64,000 bases of DNA from Fimadaptatus sp050946055 (lineage in GTDB: Bacteria > Bacillota > Clostridia > Christensenellales > Aristaeellaceae): positions 1 through 64,000 of the forward strand of contig JBMNUB010000007.1 of the NCBI GenBank assembly GCA_050946055.1, in the 5' to 3' direction. The translations under genes and the position numbers were made by a program. This document shows positions 60,966 to 64,000 of the stretch, piece by piece. Position 1 is the stretch's first letter; the number at the start of each line of letters is the position of its first letter. A model generated the notes under the pieces. The model was not told where the DNA came from. It saw only the letters and a program-made list of their open reading frames with translations, and searched no databases.

Positions 60966-61014
60966 ACAGCGCCCGCGCGCGGAGAATGCAGCCGCACGCG
61001 GGCGCTGTGCTTTG
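60966..61014 (+). terminator. Terminator after the AI-2E-family gene
   Basis: A 12-bp GC-rich stem ACAGCGCCCGCG (60966-60977) / CGCGGGCGCTGT (60997-61008) followed by GCTTTG. 61015-61316 shows no gene. Confidence 0.7.
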
Positions 61015-61316
61015 TCTGCACGGCGCGCGCCAAGCGGCACAACTAAGCATCATGACACGCAAAGCGCGGTCAACAGGAGCGTATCCTTATTGCCCGGCGG
61101 GAGTGTGCGGCGAATGCTGCGGCACCTCGTTATGACGCGCCGCAAACGGATTATTCATTCGCGATGGTGCAAACTGCATGTCAATATGCGCAGACATGTA
61201 TGTAAATACGCAGACTCATGCAGGATGTGCGGCGGCGTGGATGCATAAAGCACGATAAAACACTGTGGATAGCCGCTAAAATGAAGAATTTAACGCACAA
61301 AATATCTAAAATGCTA

Positions 61317-61345
61317 TTGCACGAATCGAAAAGTAGTGGCATAAT
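61317..61345 (+). promoter_or_regulatory. Promoter of the aminotransferase gene
   Basis: TTGCAC (61317-61322), a 17-bp spacer and CATAAT (61340-61345). Confidence 0.7.
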
Positions 61346-61398
61346 ATGAAGCACGGATGCAGATGAGTATCAATGGCGATATGGAGGAAATGAAGATT

Positions 61399-62607
61399 AT
61401 GCGTCTACAGATTTCAAATCGTTGCAGGAACATCGCGCCTTCACCGACGCTGATGATCGACGCCAAGGCCAAGGCCATGATAAAGAGCGGCATCGACGTC
61501 ATAGGATTTGGCGCGGGTGAGCCGGACTTTGACACGCCCCAGTACATACGCGACGCCGCCAAGCGCGCGCTGGATCAGGGCATGACGCGCTACACTCCCT
61601 CCAGCGGCACTCTGGAGCTGCGCCGCGCCATATGCGCCAAGCTCCAGCGCGACAATGGCCTGGAATATGAGCCGGATCAGGTGATAGTGTCCAACGGCGC
61701 CAAGCACTCGCTGTTCAATATCTGTCAGGCCATACTTGATCCCGGCGACGAGGTGCTGATACCCGCGCCCTTCTGGGTGAGCTATCCCGAGCTTGTGCAG
61801 CTGGCGGGCGGCGTGCCTGTCACCGTGCCGGGCCATGAGGAGAACGACTTTCTGGTAAGCGCTTCCGACATGGCGCGCTACTTAACGCCCCGCACCAAGG
61901 CGATAATCATCAACTCGCCCAACAATCCCAACGGCTGTGTGTGGCCGCGCGAGATGCTGGAGGAGATAGCGCGCTTCGCTGTGGACAATCAGCTCTACGT
62001 CATCTCCGACGAGATATACGAAAAGCTGGTGTACGACGGCGCGGAGCATGTGTCCATAGCCTCTCTGGGCGAGGACATAAAGGAGCAGACCTTTGTCGTG
62101 AACGGCTTTAGCAAGTCCTATGCCATGACCGGCTGGCGGCTGGGCTACTGCGCAGGCCCTGCGCACGTGATGAAGGCCATGAGCGCGCTTCAGAGCCACG
62201 CCACCAGCAATCCCAACTCCATAGCGCAGTACGCGGGCTTGGCCGCGCTCAGGGGCGGCGAGGACATAATCGCTTCCATGGCGCACGAGTTCGACGTGCG
62301 CAGGCGCTATATAGTGGGGCGCATAAACGACATTCCCGGCGTATCCTGCCGCATGCCCAAGGGCGCGTTCTATGTGATGATGAACGTATCCAAGCTCATT
62401 GGCGCGGCGTTTGGCGACAAGGTGATACGCTCCTCGACCGACTTTGCCGAGCTGCTGCTGGAGAACGCGCGCGTGGCGGTCGTGCCGGGCAATGGCTTTG
62501 GCAGCGATGCGCATGTGCGCCTGAGCTATGCCACCAGCCTTGAAAACATAGACCGCGGGCTCAGCCGTATAGAGCAGTTCGTGGCCGAACTCAAGCTGCC
62601 CGGCTGA
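61399..62607 (+). CDS. Class I aminotransferase (aspartate aminotransferase type)
   Basis: A 402-residue PLP enzyme of the AspC-I subgroup: GFGAGEPDFDTPQYIRDAAKRALDQGMTRYTPSSGTLELRRAI, SNGAKHSLFNICQAILDPGDEVLIPAPFWVSYPE, INSPNNPNGCVW, SDEIYEKLVYDG and NGFSKSYAMTGWRLGYCAGP, with the PLP Lys in SKS and Arg in RLSYATS. It would interconvert aspartate and oxaloacetate or a similar pair. ATG 61399 is 11 nt after GGAGG; ATG 61390 is too close. The next gene, a citrate-synthase-like enzyme using oxaloacetate, fits a glutamate-forming route. Confidence 0.92.
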   Translation: MRLQISNRCRNIAPSPTLMIDAKAKAMIKSGIDVIGFGAGEPDFDTPQYIRDAAKRALDQGMTRYTPSSGTLELRRAICAKLQRDNGLEYEPDQVIVSNGAKHSLFNICQAILDPGDEVLIPAPFWVSYPELVQLAGGVPVTVPGHEENDFLVSASDMARYLTPRTKAIIINSPNNPNGCVWPREMLEEIARFAVDNQLYVISDEIYEKLVYDGAEHVSIASLGEDIKEQTFVVNGFSKSYAMTGWRLGYCAGPAHVMKAMSALQSHATSNPNSIAQYAGLAALRGGEDIIASMAHEFDVRRRYIVGRINDIPGVSCRMPKGAFYVMMNVSKLIGAAFGDKVIRSSTDFAELLLENARVAVVPGNGFGSDAHVRLSYATSLENIDRGLSRIEQFVAELKLPG

Positions 62608-62627
62608 CGGGCGGCGCGCAGATATCG

Positions 62628-62669
62628 GGAACGCGCGCGCTCCGGAACAGCTTCGGAACGCGCGCGCTT
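62628..62669. repeat. Direct repeat upstream of the citrate-synthase-like gene
   Basis: GGAACGCGCGCGCT occurs at 62628-62641 and 62656-62669, 28 bp apart; the second copy abuts a TATAAT (62669-62674). The spacing and position suggest a possible operator; the -35 is poor. Confidence 0.4.
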
Positions 62670-62738
62670 ATAATATCCCTGGAATGACAATGGAGTACAT
62701 TTTCCGGCGCGTATGCGCACGCAAGGGGGAAACAGTAT

Positions 62739-64000
62739 ATGCTGGAGTTCAATAAGAAGTTTAATCTGCTCATGCAGGCCAATTACAAGTATCAGCTTCA
62801 GGATGTAAAGGAGCCTAACCTATATCGCGAGCTGTATGACTACGAGAGCATACCCAAGGTGGCCTTCAATAACCGCGTCGTGCCAATGCAGATGCCGGAG
62901 GAGATATGGATAACCGACACCACCTTCCGCGACGGCCAGCAGTCGCAGTCGCCGTTTACGGTGGAGCAGATAGTCACGCTCTATAAGCTGCTGTCCAAGC
63001 TGGGCGGCCCCAAGGGCATAATCCGCCAGAGCGAGTTCTTCATATATACCGAGAAGGATCGCCAGGCCGTGCGCAAGTGTCAGGAACTGGGGCTGGAGTT
63101 CCCCGAGATAACCAGCTGGATACGCGCCAATGAAAAGGACTTTGCCCTTGTGCGCGAGATGGGGCTCAAGGAGACCGGCATACTGGTCAGCTGCTCGGAT
63201 TATCACATATTCAAAAAGATGAACATGAACCGCCGTCAGGCCATGGACAAGTACCTGGGCATAGTCAAGAGCGCGCTGGATCACGGCGTGCGCCCGCGCT
63301 GCCACTTCGAGGACATAACCCGCGCCGACTTCTACGGCTTCGTAGTGCCGTTTGCGACCGAGCTCATGAAGCTGTCGCGCGAAAGCGGCATGCCCATCAA
63401 GATACGCGCCTGCGACACGCTGGGCTTTGGCGTGTCCTATCCGGGCGTGGCCATGCCGCGCAGCGTGCAGGGCATAATGTATGGCCTGCATCACTATGCC
63501 GACGTGCCTTCGCACCTGCTGGAGTGGCACGGCCACAACGACTTCTACAAGGTCGTGACCAACGCCGCTACCGCATGGCTGTACGGCTGCGCCTCGGTCA
63601 ACTGCGCGCTGCTGGGCATAGGCGAGCGCACCGGCAACTGCCCGCTTGAGGCCATGGCCATGGAATACGCCTCGCTGCGCGGCACGATGGACGGCATGGA
63701 CTTCACCGCCATAACCGAAATCGCCGAGTACTTCGAAAACGAGATAGGCTATGCCATACCGCCGCGCACGCCCTTTGTGGGGCGCAGCTTCAACTCCACC
63801 CGCGCGGGCATACACGCCGACGGCATGCTCAAGGACGAGGAGATATACAACATATTCGACACCACCAAGATACTTGGCCGCCCCGCGACCGTGGCCGTGG
63901 ACTCGCACTCGGGTCTGGCGGGCATAGCGCACTGGATAAACTCCTTCTTCAAACTGCATGGCGAGGATGCCGTGGACAAGCGCGACGACATCTGCGTGCG
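62739..64000 (+). CDS. (Re)-citrate synthase / isopropylmalate synthase-like enzyme, 3' end beyond window
   Basis: Open from ATG 62739 (AAGGGGGA 8 nt upstream) to the window end, 420 codons seen. DRE-TIM barrel of the HMGL-like superfamily: WITDTTFRDGQQSQSPFTVEQIV (metal-binding DxTxRDG), GGPKGIIRQSEFFIYTEKDRQAV, TSWIRANEKDFALVREMG, CHFEDITRADFYGFVVPFA, LEWHGHNDFYKVVTNAATAWLYG (HxH metal ligands) and GIGERTGNCPLEAM. The N-terminal segment and the RQSEFF and WIRANEKDF blocks match clostridial proteins annotated as Re-face citrate synthases, which condense acetyl-CoA and oxaloacetate; 2-isopropylmalate or homocitrate synthase remain possible. Confidence 0.85.
   Translation, partial: MLEFNKKFNLLMQANYKYQLQDVKEPNLYRELYDYESIPKVAFNNRVVPMQMPEEIWITDTTFRDGQQSQSPFTVEQIVTLYKLLSKLGGPKGIIRQSEFFIYTEKDRQAVRKCQELGLEFPEITSWIRANEKDFALVREMGLKETGILVSCSDYHIFKKMNMNRRQAMDKYLGIVKSALDHGVRPRCHFEDITRADFYGFVVPFATELMKLSRESGMPIKIRACDTLGFGVSYPGVAMPRSVQGIMYGLHHYADVPSHLLEWHGHNDFYKVVTNAATAWLYGCASVNCALLGIGERTGNCPLEAMAMEYASLRGTMDGMDFTAITEIAEYFENEIGYAIPPRTPFVGRSFNSTRAGIHADGMLKDEEIYNIFDTTKILGRPATVAVDSHSGLAGIAHWINSFFKLHGEDAVDKRDDICV

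Overview
The window is GC-rich chromosomal DNA from a spore-former-related member of the Clostridia (Firmicutes), most likely an uncultured gut anaerobe. The evidence is strong GGAGG ribosome sites, sigma-A promoters (TTGACA-17-TATAAT), a complete rnfCDGEAB operon, GerM- and BofC-type sporulation proteins, and Firmicutes gene orders (gerM-rph-rdgB-ysnB; tlyA-nadK-argR-recN; polA-coaE-lytic transglycosylase). A placement near Christensenellales or Oscillospirales is only a guess. Isoleucine is mostly encoded by ATA, which is unusual for GC-rich DNA.

Layout. 0-1.2 kb: a minus-strand tRNA operon (Arg-His-Gln) with a consensus promoter; its terminator hairpin is duplicated around a 256-bp repeat element. 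1.2-4.7 kb: gerM, an rph-rdgB fusion and a phosphoesterase on the minus strand, with a 77-bp tandem array inside the ancestral operon. 5.4-10.1 kb: rqcH, ydcF-like, comB-like and a KduD-like dehydrogenase. 10.3-11.8 kb: tRNA-Trp, decayed coding remnants and a dUTPase. 12-15 kb: a sigma factor, membrane anti-sigma candidate and secreted paralogue. 15.4-16.8 kb: a GH29 fucosidase. 17.5-20.7 kb: a second sigma/anti-sigma pair and a SIMPL protein. 21.3-23.9 kb: a two-component system. 24-33.7 kb: a ferritin-like protein, polA, coaE, lytic transglycosylase, solute-binding protein and dxs. 33.8-39.6 kb: tlyA, nadK, argR, recN, a BofC-like protein and a GNAT enzyme. 40.1-47.1 kb: a YfbR-like nucleotidase and the Rnf operon. 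47.2-55.8 kb: a carbohydrate locus (membrane AraC regulator divergent from an LplBCA-type ABC importer, a second GH29 fucosidase and a Gfo/Idh/MocA dehydrogenase). 55.9-64 kb: small membrane proteins, an ABC-F ATPase, an AI-2E-family exporter, an aminotransferase and a partial (Re)-citrate-synthase-like gene.

The most novel signal is a family of short mobile-looking elements. Four copies of 254-256 bp have imperfect terminal inverted repeats (CAG-n-n-TGTCAA), several internal hairpins with compensatory changes, and flanking direct repeats of 24, 24, 13 and 6 bp. They tend to sit in palindromic sites, including a tRNA terminator. No transposase is present, so they look like non-autonomous (MITE-like) elements. 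A second feature is an RnfG with three complete FMN-binding domains instead of the usual one. Several unrelated tandem repeats (77, 139, about 60 and 50 bp between genes; 72 and 36 bp inside genes) show a genome prone to repeat expansion.
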